From Hungatella sp. UBA3048 (lineage in GTDB: Bacteria; Bacillota; Clostridia; Lachnospirales; Lachnospiraceae): a stretch of 60,710 bases of DNA. The position numbers and the translations under genes are program-made. Every line of letters begins with the position of its first letter. Within the stretch, counting starts at the first letter, position 1. Of this stretch, positions 7,795 through 16,110 are shown piece by piece. The stretch is taken from the NCBI GenBank assembly GCA_002367105.1, contig DFCS01000046.1, positions 1 through 60,710 of the forward strand. The letters run 5' to 3'. The notes under the pieces are model-generated. The model was not told the origin of the DNA. It did not search any database and was given only the letters and a program-made list of their open reading frames with translations.

Positions 7795-9462
7795 ATGCAA
7801 TTAAACAAGGAAACAATTATTTATAATGCTGCTGGGTATTTGCGTCTGTCCAAAGAGGAAGGCGATAAAACGGAAAGCGATAGTATTTCTAATCAAAGAG
7901 ATTTAATAGCCAATTTTGTAAAGTCAACGCCTGAAATCCGTCTCTGTTCGGAACGAATAGATGACGGATTTAGTGGCGTTGACTTTAATCGTCCTGCCTT
8001 CAATCTGATGATGGAGGATGTAAAAGCCGGACGGATCAACTGTATCATTGTCAAAGACTTATCCCGTTTCGGCAGGAACTACATAGAGGCAGGTCGGTAT
8101 ATTGAACGGATTTTCCCGTTCTTGGGCGTTCGCTTCATTGCAATTAACGATGGCTATGATAGTGCAAAAGAAAAATCACAGTCAGACGAAATTATAATAC
8201 CTTTCAAAAACCTCGTCAACGATGCATATTGCAGAGATATTTCCGTTAAAATCAGAAGTCAGCTTGATATAAAACGTAAAAAAGGCGAATTCATTGGTTC
8301 CTTTGCTGTATACGGTTATTCGAAGTCGAAAGAGAATAAAAACCAACTGGTCATTGACCCCTATGCTGCGAAGATTGTAAGAGATATTTTTTCATGGAAG
8401 CTAGATGGGTTAAGTCAGCAAGGGATAGCTGATAGGCTTAATGAGATCAGCGAACCGTCGCCTATGGAGTACAAACGTTTTTTGGGATTGAACTTTGCTA
8501 CTAGTTTTCAGGTAAACCCTAAAGCAAAATGGACTGCTGTGGCAATTGGGCGCATACTGAAAAACCCTATCTATGTAGGACATCTTGTACAGGGTAAGGA
8601 AAGTACCCCAAATTATAAAATTAAACAGAGGTTTCTGAAACCGGAAGATAAATGGATTCGGGTGAAAAACACCCATGAGCCGATTATTTCACAAGAGGTG
8701 TTTGATACAGTGAACCGTGTGCTTGCACAGGATACTCGTATTGCTCCAGAGGAAGAAGTGGTCTATCCCTTCTCCGGCCTGATTTTCTGTGCAGATTGCA
8801 AGAGTGGCATGGTACGAAAGACTGTTCCCGCAGGCGGTAAAAAGTACGCCTATTATTATTGCTCCAAGAATAAGGCTGGGGACGGATGTACGACTCACTG
8901 TATCAGTGAAAAGGCGCTGGAAAAGGCAATCCTGCAAACGCTTCAAAATCATATTGCTTCTATTCTTGACATTGAAAAGGTCCTCCGTTATATAGACACA
9001 CTTCCCATGCAACAGGAAGAAATCCGAAAAATTGACACCCAACTCCTAATGAAGCAGGAGGAAATTGAGAAGTATAAAAATCTCAAGGTATCTATTTATG
9101 AAGACTTAAAAAGCGGCGTTATTAATACAGAGGAATACAGAGAATTCAAGGGAATTTACGGAAAAAAAAGTGAGGAAGCGGAGCAAGCTGCTGGACGGCT
9201 GAAACAAGATATGGAACTGATTCTTGCAGGTAAAGGGGCAAACAGCATTTGGGTGGAGGCTTTTAAAAAGAACCGTAATATCAGCGAACTATCCCGAAAG
9301 GTCATAGTTTCCCTGGTAGAATGGATTAATATCTATCCTGGCAGTCGGGTGGAAATCCGGTTTCGATATCAAAATGAATATGAACGGGCGTTGCTCTTTG
9401 CTGAAAACGCAAAGGATCTGGCAGCGGAACCCTCTCTGATTTCAAGACAGGGGGTGATGTAG
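7795..9462 (+). CDS. Large serine recombinase 1
   Basis: A 555-residue site-specific recombinase. The resolvase catalytic domain fills about residues 12-160, with the nucleophile Ser19 in GYLRLSKEEG and the hallmark IVKDLSRFGRNYIE. A recombinase domain follows (GLSQQGIADRLN), then a zinc ribbon (FCADCKSGM ... YYYCSKNKAGDGC) and a coiled coil near residues 400-460. The start 7795 has TGGGAGG about eight bases upstream. It probably catalyses integration or excision of the element with the two paralogues immediately downstream. All catalytic landmarks look intact. Confidence 0.9.
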   Translation: MQLNKETIIYNAAGYLRLSKEEGDKTESDSISNQRDLIANFVKSTPEIRLCSERIDDGFSGVDFNRPAFNLMMEDVKAGRINCIIVKDLSRFGRNYIEAGRYIERIFPFLGVRFIAINDGYDSAKEKSQSDEIIIPFKNLVNDAYCRDISVKIRSQLDIKRKKGEFIGSFAVYGYSKSKENKNQLVIDPYAAKIVRDIFSWKLDGLSQQGIADRLNEISEPSPMEYKRFLGLNFATSFQVNPKAKWTAVAIGRILKNPIYVGHLVQGKESTPNYKIKQRFLKPEDKWIRVKNTHEPIISQEVFDTVNRVLAQDTRIAPEEEVVYPFSGLIFCADCKSGMVRKTVPAGGKKYAYYYCSKNKAGDGCTTHCISEKALEKAILQTLQNHIASILDIEKVLRYIDTLPMQQEEIRKIDTQLLMKQEEIEKYKNLKVSIYEDLKSGVINTEEYREFKGIYGKKSEEAEQAAGRLKQDMELILAGKGANSIWVEAFKKNRNISELSRKVIVSLVEWINIYPGSRVEIRFRYQNEYERALLFAENAKDLAAEPSLISRQGVM

Positions 9463-9463
9463 T

Positions 9464-11140
9464 ATGGCAAGAACCAGCAGAAAAATGATAGATGCCCCTG
9501 CCCAGACAAATCGTGAGAAGATATGGAACACCTGTATTTATGGGAGATTATCTTTTGAAGATGACCGGAAAAAGGAAAGCGATTCTATCGGTAATCAGAT
9601 TGCTATGTTAGAGCGCTATATTGTGGAAAGACCATATTTAAAGCTAACATCTGTTTTTAAGGATGTCAATCAGACGGGGACAAATTTTGAGCGCCCTGGG
9701 TTTAATGCGATGATGGAAGCCATAAAGGGCGGAAAAATCAACTGTATCGTAGTCAAGGATCTTTCTCGTTTTGGCAGAAATTATATTGAAACTGGAACTT
9801 ATCTTGAAAAAATATTGCCGTTCTTTAATGTCCGTTTTATCTCCGTGAACGATGGTTATGACAGCCTGAACCCTAACAATCAAGATGAAGGGTACATTGT
9901 TCCGTTAAAAAATTTGATTCATGATGTGTATGCCCGCGATATATCCCAAAAGATAAAATCAGGGCTTGCGATGAAGAGAAAAAGAGGAGAGTTTACCGGC
10001 GGTATCGCAGCATATGGCTATCTAAAAGTAGATGGAGGCAGGCTGGCTATTGACAAGGAAACAGCACCGATTGTTAGGAACATTTTTAAATGGGCAAGTG
10101 GCGGTATGGGAGATATGTGTATTGCACAAAGACTCAATGAATTGGGAATCCCATCTCCGAGCGAGTATCGCTATACGAAGGGAATCGTAAAAAGTTCACG
10201 CTATGTCAATATGAGATATTGGTATAAGAGTGCTGTTCGTAGAATTTTGGTCAATCCTGTTTATCTCGGACATATGGTTCAAGGCAAAATGAAATCGGAC
10301 CTATGGGGCAATGGAGGCTGTGTGGATGTGCCGGAGGAGCAGTGGGTGGAAATTAAACATACCCATGAGCCGCTGGTTGATGAACAAACCTTTCTGGCTG
10401 TGCGGAACATGAAGCAACAACGAGCGTCCCTTGTGGAAAATAAAAGGACAGCGAACGAGCCAAGTATTCTTCAAGGGCAGGTTTTCTGTGGCAATTGTAA
10501 GCGAAGTATGAAGCGTCGAAAAATGTCTAAAGCAAACAATATGGCATTCTATTACTTTACCTGTGCTACTTATGAGGATATTTCTAAAAATGACTGTACC
10601 AAAAAGCGGATGAATGAACCTGAACTGTTGTCGGTTCTCTATACAAGTATCCGTAAACAGATTGACCTTGCCGTTGACATAGAATATATGGTATCGAAAC
10701 TGAATGGAAGGGAAAGATTCAGCCAGCATCAAAACGATCTTGATACAGAGATAACAGAAACAGAAAAAAAGCTGTCCAGACTGTCTATGATTAGGAGTTC
10801 CTTATATGAGGATTATCAGGAAAAGCTCCTTGACGAATCAGAATATCTTTTTACAAAGTCTAAGTATGAGGAAGATGTACGAGTTTTGCGAGGACGTCTA
10901 GATGAGCTGTACCTGCAAAAACGTAGAATTGCTACAATGTTGACACCACAAAATCCATGGCTCATGACTTTAAAGAAATGGCGAAAGAACAAAACGTTGA
11001 CGAGAGAAATGGTTATCGAATTGGTAGAACGGGTAGAAATATTCAATGATAAAACCATATCTATCTGCTTTCGGTATAGAGATGAATATGAAAGTTTGCT
11101 CCGCTTTGTCAAGACGGACGGAGAGGCGGGGGTGTTATGA
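9464..11140 (+). CDS. Large serine recombinase 2
   Basis: A 558-residue paralogue of its neighbour. Ser30 lies in CIYGRLSFEDD, followed by IVVKDLSRFGRNYIETGTYLE, a recombinase domain (GGMGDMCIAQRLNELGIPSP), a zinc ribbon (VFCGNCKRSM ... YYFTCATYEDISKNDC) and a C-terminal coiled coil. It begins two bases after the stop of recombinase 1, with GGGGGTG as ribosome site, and overlaps recombinase 3 by four bases (ATGA), so the three are translationally coupled. The protein has an N-terminal extension of about 20 residues compared with the other two. Whether it works alone or as a hetero-oligomer is not known. Confidence 0.9.
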   Translation: MARTSRKMIDAPAQTNREKIWNTCIYGRLSFEDDRKKESDSIGNQIAMLERYIVERPYLKLTSVFKDVNQTGTNFERPGFNAMMEAIKGGKINCIVVKDLSRFGRNYIETGTYLEKILPFFNVRFISVNDGYDSLNPNNQDEGYIVPLKNLIHDVYARDISQKIKSGLAMKRKRGEFTGGIAAYGYLKVDGGRLAIDKETAPIVRNIFKWASGGMGDMCIAQRLNELGIPSPSEYRYTKGIVKSSRYVNMRYWYKSAVRRILVNPVYLGHMVQGKMKSDLWGNGGCVDVPEEQWVEIKHTHEPLVDEQTFLAVRNMKQQRASLVENKRTANEPSILQGQVFCGNCKRSMKRRKMSKANNMAFYYFTCATYEDISKNDCTKKRMNEPELLSVLYTSIRKQIDLAVDIEYMVSKLNGRERFSQHQNDLDTEITETEKKLSRLSMIRSSLYEDYQEKLLDESEYLFTKSKYEEDVRVLRGRLDELYLQKRRIATMLTPQNPWLMTLKKWRKNKTLTREMVIELVERVEIFNDKTISICFRYRDEYESLLRFVKTDGEAGVL

Positions 11141-12744
11141 ACAAAAAATTACTAGCCGGTTATATTCGACTGTCGAGGGAGGACGAAGGTGAAGGCGAGA
11201 GCAACAGTATTATGAACCAGCGGGAGCTCCTTAAAAATTTTGTTGAAAGTTCTCCTGAGCTCTCACAGTATGAAGTGATTGAGTTCTGCGATGATGGTTA
11301 CAGTGGTACAAATTTTGAACGTCCAGGCGTGAAAGCCTTGTTGGAAGAAGTACGCGAAGGAAATATAAACTGTATCATTGTGAAAGATCTTTCACGTTTC
11401 GGGAGGAACTATATTGATATTGGAGATTACCTGGAACAGATATTTCCCTTTTTAGGGGTCCGTTTTATCTCGATAAATGACTGCTTTGACAGCAATGATT
11501 TTGATGGCACGACTGGCGGACTTGATGTGGGATTCCGAAATTTGATTTATTTCCTGTATAGTAAAGACCTATCGCAAAAAGTGCGGAGCGCGAAGAGAAC
11601 CCGTATGGAAAAGGGTGAGTTTATCGGTAGCCATGCCCCTTACGGCTATGTAAAATCGCCAGAAAATCGCAAAAAACTAGTGATTGATGAGGCAGCCGCT
11701 GCCGTGGTGCGACGTATCTTTGCTATGGCAGATTGCGGAAAAAATGCAGTCCAGATCGCTGCCACTTTAAATTCGGAGAATATTCCGACGCCATATGCTT
11801 ATAAGCGACTAAAAGGGTGTGAGCGCAAATTCAATGTGGTCGGGAATTCAAATTACTGGCTGAATACAACTGTCCTGTCCATTATCCGTGACGAACGCTA
11901 CACGGGAAAAATGGTAAGCGGGAAAAATCGTAACCCTGTTGTTGGGAGCAAGCATGGGAAACGGGTTCCTAAAAGTGAGTGGATTGTCGTCCCAAATACC
12001 CATGAGGCTATTATTTCAGAAGAACAGTTCATTTTGGTTCAGGATCGTTTTTCTTCCCCCATAAAAAAAATAAGAAAGTACACCGAGGTCAGACCCTTGC
12101 TGGGCAAAGTCAAATGCGGGGTTTGTCGGCGCAATATGAGGAGAAGTAATAGCACTCCAGAGAAGGCATATTATTATTGCGAAAGCCATCAGTATGTAGC
12201 TGATAGCGAATGTCCAAAGGATAGGATACTCGAAAGCAGCTTGATACAGACAGTATTATCTGTGATACATACACAGATGGAGGTTATGCTTGATATGGAA
12301 CAGCTCCTTGACAGAGTGAAATCGCAAAGCCGCCAAGAGATAACAGCTTTGACTGAGGAAATCAGGCAGCTCCAAGCCGTGCTCACCAAGCTGGGAGCAT
12401 CCAAAATTAAGATGTATGAACGATACAAGAACGGTATTTTAGACAGAGAGAGCTACACAGGCATAAAGGCGGAAATTAACAAACATATTGAGGAAACGGA
12501 TGCCAAAATTACAGAATTAGAGGCTACACTACAAAGCAGCTATCAGGAAAAGAGGCAACCGCGTTACATTATTGAGAGATTTAAGTGTTATGAGGGTTTT
12601 ACGGAACTTTCAAAAGAGATGGTCGATGAACTCATCGACAGCATCCATGTCAACGGAAGTGAAGAGGTTGAAATTGTGTGGAACCATATGGATGAGTATA
12701 TGGTTCTAAGGTCTGAGGTGAGTACAGAGAAAAGCATACGCTGA
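11137..12744 (+). CDS. Large serine recombinase 3
   Basis: A 535-residue recombinase, third of the tandem set. Ser13 sits in GYIRLSREDEGEG, followed by IVKDLSRFGRNYIDIGDYLE, a recombinase domain (GKNAVQIAATLNSENIPTP), a zinc ribbon (VKCGVCRRNM ... YYYCESHQYVADSEC) and a coiled coil at about 385-450. It starts inside the stop region of recombinase 2 and ends just before an 18-bp perfect hairpin that separates it from the oppositely oriented Crp-Ada-AraC gene. The three proteins are clearly diverged, so the set is an old arrangement rather than a fresh duplication. Confidence 0.9.
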   Translation: MNKKLLAGYIRLSREDEGEGESNSIMNQRELLKNFVESSPELSQYEVIEFCDDGYSGTNFERPGVKALLEEVREGNINCIIVKDLSRFGRNYIDIGDYLEQIFPFLGVRFISINDCFDSNDFDGTTGGLDVGFRNLIYFLYSKDLSQKVRSAKRTRMEKGEFIGSHAPYGYVKSPENRKKLVIDEAAAAVVRRIFAMADCGKNAVQIAATLNSENIPTPYAYKRLKGCERKFNVVGNSNYWLNTTVLSIIRDERYTGKMVSGKNRNPVVGSKHGKRVPKSEWIVVPNTHEAIISEEQFILVQDRFSSPIKKIRKYTEVRPLLGKVKCGVCRRNMRRSNSTPEKAYYYCESHQYVADSECPKDRILESSLIQTVLSVIHTQMEVMLDMEQLLDRVKSQSRQEITALTEEIRQLQAVLTKLGASKIKMYERYKNGILDRESYTGIKAEINKHIEETDAKITELEATLQSSYQEKRQPRYIIERFKCYEGFTELSKEMVDELIDSIHVNGSEEVEIVWNHMDEYMVLRSEVSTEKSIR

Positions 12745-12749
12745 TTCAA

Positions 12750-12789
12750 TATAAGAAATGGCTGCCCATGGGGGCAGCCATTTCTTATA
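12750..12789. terminator. 18-bp perfect hairpin between convergent genes
   Basis: TATAAGAAATGGCTGCCC (12750-12767) and its exact complement (12772-12789) flank a 4-base loop, followed on the + strand by GAGTGGTTTTTT. It probably ends transcription from both sides. Its position at the end of the recombinase operon makes it also a candidate for the element boundary. Confidence 0.7.
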
Positions 12790-14038
12790 GAGTGGTTTTT
12801 TCACTTTCCCTGTATTGCGTAGGGGACATACCATAGTAATTCTTAAATTTGTTATAAAAGTTAGACATACTATTAAATCCCGAAGAAAGTGCTACATCCA
12901 AAATGTTCATATCGGTCTCACTTAGCAACTGTGCGGCTTTTTCAAACCGTTTTTCCTGTACATAGGCGTGGGGGGTAATATCGTACTGCATCTTAAAAAG
13001 CTTACTTAGATATTTTGAATGCAGGGATAAGTCATTTAAATAGCTTTTGATTGCTTCTGTTTCGCAAAAATGCTCGTCAAGATACTCATGGATCTGTTTC
13101 AGAAGTTCACGGTTGGGGTTATAAGAGAATTGGTCCGGTCGGCAGCACTCACAGGCACGATAGCCTACATCTATTGCCTCCTCGGGTGAATCAAAATATT
13201 CTATATTTTCTCTTAGGGGAGGTTTTGATTCGCATGATGGCATACAGAATATACCTGTGCTTTTTACACCATACCAAAAAACTCCGTCATAGGTTTTATC
13301 TCGGGAACAAATTGCAGCCCACTTCTTTTCCTCAAACACTGCACTGTGTTTCAAATCCTTTGAGGGGACTATATCACAGCGGGTAACCCGCTCTGAACAA
13401 AAGTTCCTTAACTTTTCTGGCGCAATAATTTTAATAAGCCCTCTTTCTTTTTCTATGACATGTGCATGAATTAAAAAAGAAAGATATTTACTTAGATTTG
13501 TCCTGTTTAGTCCAACAAAGGACTGGAGGTCACGGGTGGATATTTCAAATTGTGCATATCCTGTATTCTCAAAATATGTGTATAAAAACGTAGCAACCTT
13601 TTCAAGACCAGTATCAAAAGACTGACTTTCTACCTCATGTGTCAGTAAATGCAGTAAGCGCCAACTGGAAAAGTATAAATGATTGTACAGTTCTGGTTTT
13701 TGTATCAGCAAATCCTCAAAATCTTGTCTACTAATTTTGATTACTGTTACGTCTGAGTCCGCCGTAAACTGGATCAGATGAGAAATGTCAATTCCCTCTG
13801 GGAGGTAATACGGGATAATATATCCTTCGCGGTAAAAGGCCAGTAGTTTTTCTCTGTCACTTTGTATGATTGATAATTTAGCTGTTCCAGAGTTTATATA
13901 CATCATGCAATTCCACTCTGTATGGGACTCAAATATAATGTCTCCGGGCTTATAGTGGTAAATATGATAAGATCGCTGCAAAAATAGGGGGCGGTACGGT
14001 TCGAAATCACCTGCAAGATGGTAAAGCGGTGCAGACAT
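12785..14038 (-). CDS. Crp / Ada-zinc / AraC fusion regulator
   Basis: One 417-residue protein combining two complete regulators. Residues 1-120 look like a cNMP-binding beta-barrel of Crp/Fnr type, and 140-212 like a Crp winged helix (EISTRDLQSFVGLNRTNLSKYL). Residues 240-303 form an Ada zinc domain (CSRDKTYDGVFWYGVKSTG, CMPSCESKPPLRENIEYF, GYRACECCRPD); its cysteines C265, C269, C296 and C299 have exactly the Ada spacing (C-x3-C-x26-C-x2-C). Residues 310-412 are an AraC DNA-binding domain. In Ada the first cysteine accepts a methyl group from DNA phosphotriesters. It follows the alcohol dehydrogenase gene on the same strand, separated by a terminator hairpin, so it may sense an electrophile and control that gene. 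That link is inferred. Confidence 0.85.
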   Translation of the reverse strand: MSAPLYHLAGDFEPYRPLFLQRSYHIYHYKPGDIIFESHTEWNCMMYINSGTAKLSIIQSDREKLLAFYREGYIIPYYLPEGIDISHLIQFTADSDVTVIKISRQDFEDLLIQKPELYNHLYFSSWRLLHLLTHEVESQSFDTGLEKVATFLYTYFENTGYAQFEISTRDLQSFVGLNRTNLSKYLSFLIHAHVIEKERGLIKIIAPEKLRNFCSERVTRCDIVPSKDLKHSAVFEEKKWAAICSRDKTYDGVFWYGVKSTGIFCMPSCESKPPLRENIEYFDSPEEAIDVGYRACECCRPDQFSYNPNRELLKQIHEYLDEHFCETEAIKSYLNDLSLHSKYLSKLFKMQYDITPHAYVQEKRFEKAAQLLSETDMNILDVALSSGFNSMSNFYNKFKNYYGMSPTQYRESEKTTL

Positions 14039-14103
14039 AACAAATTCCTCCTCTCAATAAATGATCGATATGACATACTCTTATTTTAGCATTTTGTATG
14101 ATA

Positions 14104-14140
14104 TAAGCAACCCCCCGGCATGCTGCCGGAGGGTTGCTTA
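14104..14140 (-). terminator. Terminator of the alcohol dehydrogenase gene
   Basis: TAAGCAACCC pairs with GGGTTGCTTA and, past one mismatch, CCGGCA pairs with TGCCGG around a 3-base loop. It lies between the dehydrogenase stop and the regulator start. Confidence 0.7.
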
Positions 14141-14152
14141 ACATTAGGAATA

Positions 14153-15322
14153 TTAGAAAGCTACATCTGTTCCATAATAACTACATGTAAGTATCTTTTT
14201 CATGTTTTCGATATCTGTTTTACGTGGGTTGAATAAGGTACAAGGGTCTCCTACCGCAGCTTCTGCCAACATATCCACTGTGTCAAGGAATGTCTTTTCA
14301 GCTACGCCCGCAGCCTGATAGGAAAGCGGAATATTTAGCTGGACATTAATCTTTTTAATAGCTTCAATCAAAGAATTGGTCAGCTGTTTGTCGGTTGCCC
14401 CATTTAGGCCCAGCGCACGTGAAATATCGGCAAACCTGTCTTCCGCAACTGCTCTGTTATATTCAATAACATATGGAAGCATTATTGCGTTGCAGCGCCC
14501 ATGTGTGATGCCATAGATAACACCTACTTTATGTGCAAGTGAGTGAACAATACCAAGCAGCGCATTGGAAAAAGACATACCTGCCAGGTTCTGACCCACG
14601 TGTACATTTTTTCGTGCTTCCGCACTCCCATTGTAAGAGTCTACAAGGTTTTCAAACACCATCTGTGCAGCCTTGATTGCCAGACAGTCAGTTAAATCTG
14701 TATGAGCGGTTGCAATATATGCTTCCACTGCGTGAGTGATTGCATCCATACCAGAATCCGCAGTCAGTGTCTGCGGCATTGACAACGGAATCTCTGTGTC
14801 AACGACGGCAATATCCGGTGTGATCTCAAAGTCCGCAATCGGATATTTGATTTGTGTTTCATCGTCTGTGATAACGGAGAATGAGGTAACTTCCGTTGCT
14901 GTACCGGAGGTTGTTCCCACTGCTACAAAAATTGCTTTCTTCCGTAATTTTGGCAGACTAAACGGTGTCTTGATATCATCAAATTTGAGTTCTGGATTTT
15001 CATAGAATACCCACATTGACTTAGCCGCATCCACAGGAGAGCCGCCGCCTAGTGCAACAATGACATCGGGTTCGTAACTACGCATAACTTCTGCGCCGCG
15101 GTAAACGGTTGAAATCAGAGGATTGCTCTCTACCTTATCAAATACCAAAACCTCCAATCCGCTTTCTTTCAATACACGGGTTAGCTTTTCCAGACTTTGA
15201 TTTTCAATCATGAAATTGCTTCCTGTTACGATGATAGCTTTTTTATAGCCCTTGAGAACTTTCAGTTCTTCCACGGCGTTAGCGCCATAGTATACATCAC
15301 GAGGAATTGTAAAACGTGCCAT
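14153..15322 (-). CDS. Iron-containing alcohol dehydrogenase
   Basis: A 389-residue group III (metal-dependent) alcohol dehydrogenase. The nucleotide site is GGGSPVDAAK near residue 92, and the likely metal ligands are D193, H197, H260 and H274 (GMDAITHAVEAY, GIVHSLAHKVG, GITHGRCNA), with the spacing seen in FucO. It would interconvert alcohols and aldehydes with NAD(P)H in the cytoplasm; the substrate is not determined. The start has AGGAAGG eight bases upstream. Two palindromes precede it (15346-15362 and 15395-15431), and the Crp-Ada-AraC regulator gene lies downstream, suggesting aldehyde- or electrophile-responsive control. Confidence 0.9.
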   Translation of the reverse strand: MARFTIPRDVYYGANAVEELKVLKGYKKAIIVTGSNFMIENQSLEKLTRVLKESGLEVLVFDKVESNPLISTVYRGAEVMRSYEPDVIVALGGGSPVDAAKSMWVFYENPELKFDDIKTPFSLPKLRKKAIFVAVGTTSGTATEVTSFSVITDDETQIKYPIADFEITPDIAVVDTEIPLSMPQTLTADSGMDAITHAVEAYIATAHTDLTDCLAIKAAQMVFENLVDSYNGSAEARKNVHVGQNLAGMSFSNALLGIVHSLAHKVGVIYGITHGRCNAIMLPYVIEYNRAVAEDRFADISRALGLNGATDKQLTNSLIEAIKKINVQLNIPLSYQAAGVAEKTFLDTVDMLAEAAVGDPCTLFNPRKTDIENMKKILTCSYYGTDVAF

Positions 15323-15345
15323 TTAAAAACCTTCCTTTCTGTTTT

Positions 15346-15362
15346 ATGCACTTAAAGTGCAT
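15346..15362. promoter_or_regulatory. Palindrome before alcohol dehydrogenase
   Basis: ATGCACTT-a-AAGTGCAT is a perfect 8+8 palindrome, 24-40 bases before the dehydrogenase start codon. Probable operator. Confidence 0.5.
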
Positions 15363-15394
15363 CGTCAAATAGATATTGATGAAAGATGTAGGCC

Positions 15395-15431
15395 ACTCAC
15401 ACGATAGGACTGTTTTATGAACTGTGTGAGT
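15395..15431. promoter_or_regulatory. Spaced inverted repeat before alcohol dehydrogenase
   Basis: ACTCACAC (15395-15402) and GTGTGAGT (15424-15431) are perfect complements 21 bases apart. A TATACT near 15460 on the - strand could be the -10 box of a weak, activator-dependent promoter upstream. Confidence 0.45.
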
Positions 15432-15594
15432 CGTGATCACCTTTCTGTTGTTCAGTATAGACCATAATAAAAAGGAAATCGTCCGTAAAAAGCACTTTCA
15501 GCTTTATTTTTCTGTTCTTTAAAATACATATGCCGATTAATAAACAAGACTACTAGGGATTTAATATAATTGTACATAAAAAATACCATGTTTA

Positions 15595-16110
15595 TTAATA
15601 TTTGGCTGTTCGGACCTCTGTCATGCTGTTTATTATACAATAGGAGATTTCTGCCATTTTTTCAATGTATTGCTGCATATCTTTTCGAATCCATGCTGAC
15701 ACAAGACTGTAAGTTGCTCCAATCCAAAAGTAAGCGCTGTAGATTGCTTGGGTATGGCTGTTTTTGTATGAGGAACGGCTCTTTTATGAATTTCCAGCGT
15801 AATATCTCCAAGATTTGTTTTTAAAAGAAGTTGTTGAAACTCTGCGTGTTGTTTGACCGTATGAAATAGTCTATGCCAGCAGTTATATATACTTTCACAG
15901 AAGGATGCAACTTCAGATCACCCTTAAACTGCTCTACAATTCTTCACATTATACTGTGAAGAATATCCTCTTTGGAATCGTAATTTCGGTAGTCGGCAGT
16001 CCGATATACCCCTGCACGTTTTACAATATCAGTAATAGAAGTATCGTGAAGGCATCTATCCTTCATCAATCGGAAACAGCTCATTCCTAATAAATATTTT
16101 TAGTCCTGTC
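15595..16110 (-). pseudogene. TetR-family regulator pseudogene
   Basis: Read on the - strand, pieces of a TetR regulator appear in different frames. They are KTGLKIFIRNELFP (16110-16056), LMKDRCLHDTSITDIVKRAG and TADYRNYDSKEDILHSIM (16069-15943, ended by an in-frame TGA), VEQFKGDLKLHPSVKVYITA after that stop, KQHAEFQQLLLKTNLGDITL in a second frame, and YFWIGATYSLVSAW ... MQQYIEKMAEISYCIINSMT to a TAA at 15595. At least two frameshifts and one nonsense codon break it. Its N-terminus is cut off at the collagen-like gene on the other strand. Confidence 0.8.

Larger units (their letters stand above)
3972..12789 (+). mobile_element. Integrative element remnant or terminal segment
   Basis: A same-strand module of sigma-like factor, DinG/XPD-like helicase, DUF6870-like small protein and three large serine recombinases, the set usually found at one end of Tn1549-like or related Firmicute integrative elements. 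Relaxase, coupling protein, type IV secretion and replication genes are absent inside the window. The right limit is placed at the hairpin after the last recombinase; the left limit is unknown and could include the MFS and AraC genes. Attachment sites were not identified. Confidence 0.6.

Noticed and set aside
15570..15824. + strand frame of 84 residues
   Set aside because: It lies antisense to the TetR pseudogene, whose protein similarity is clear on the other strand.
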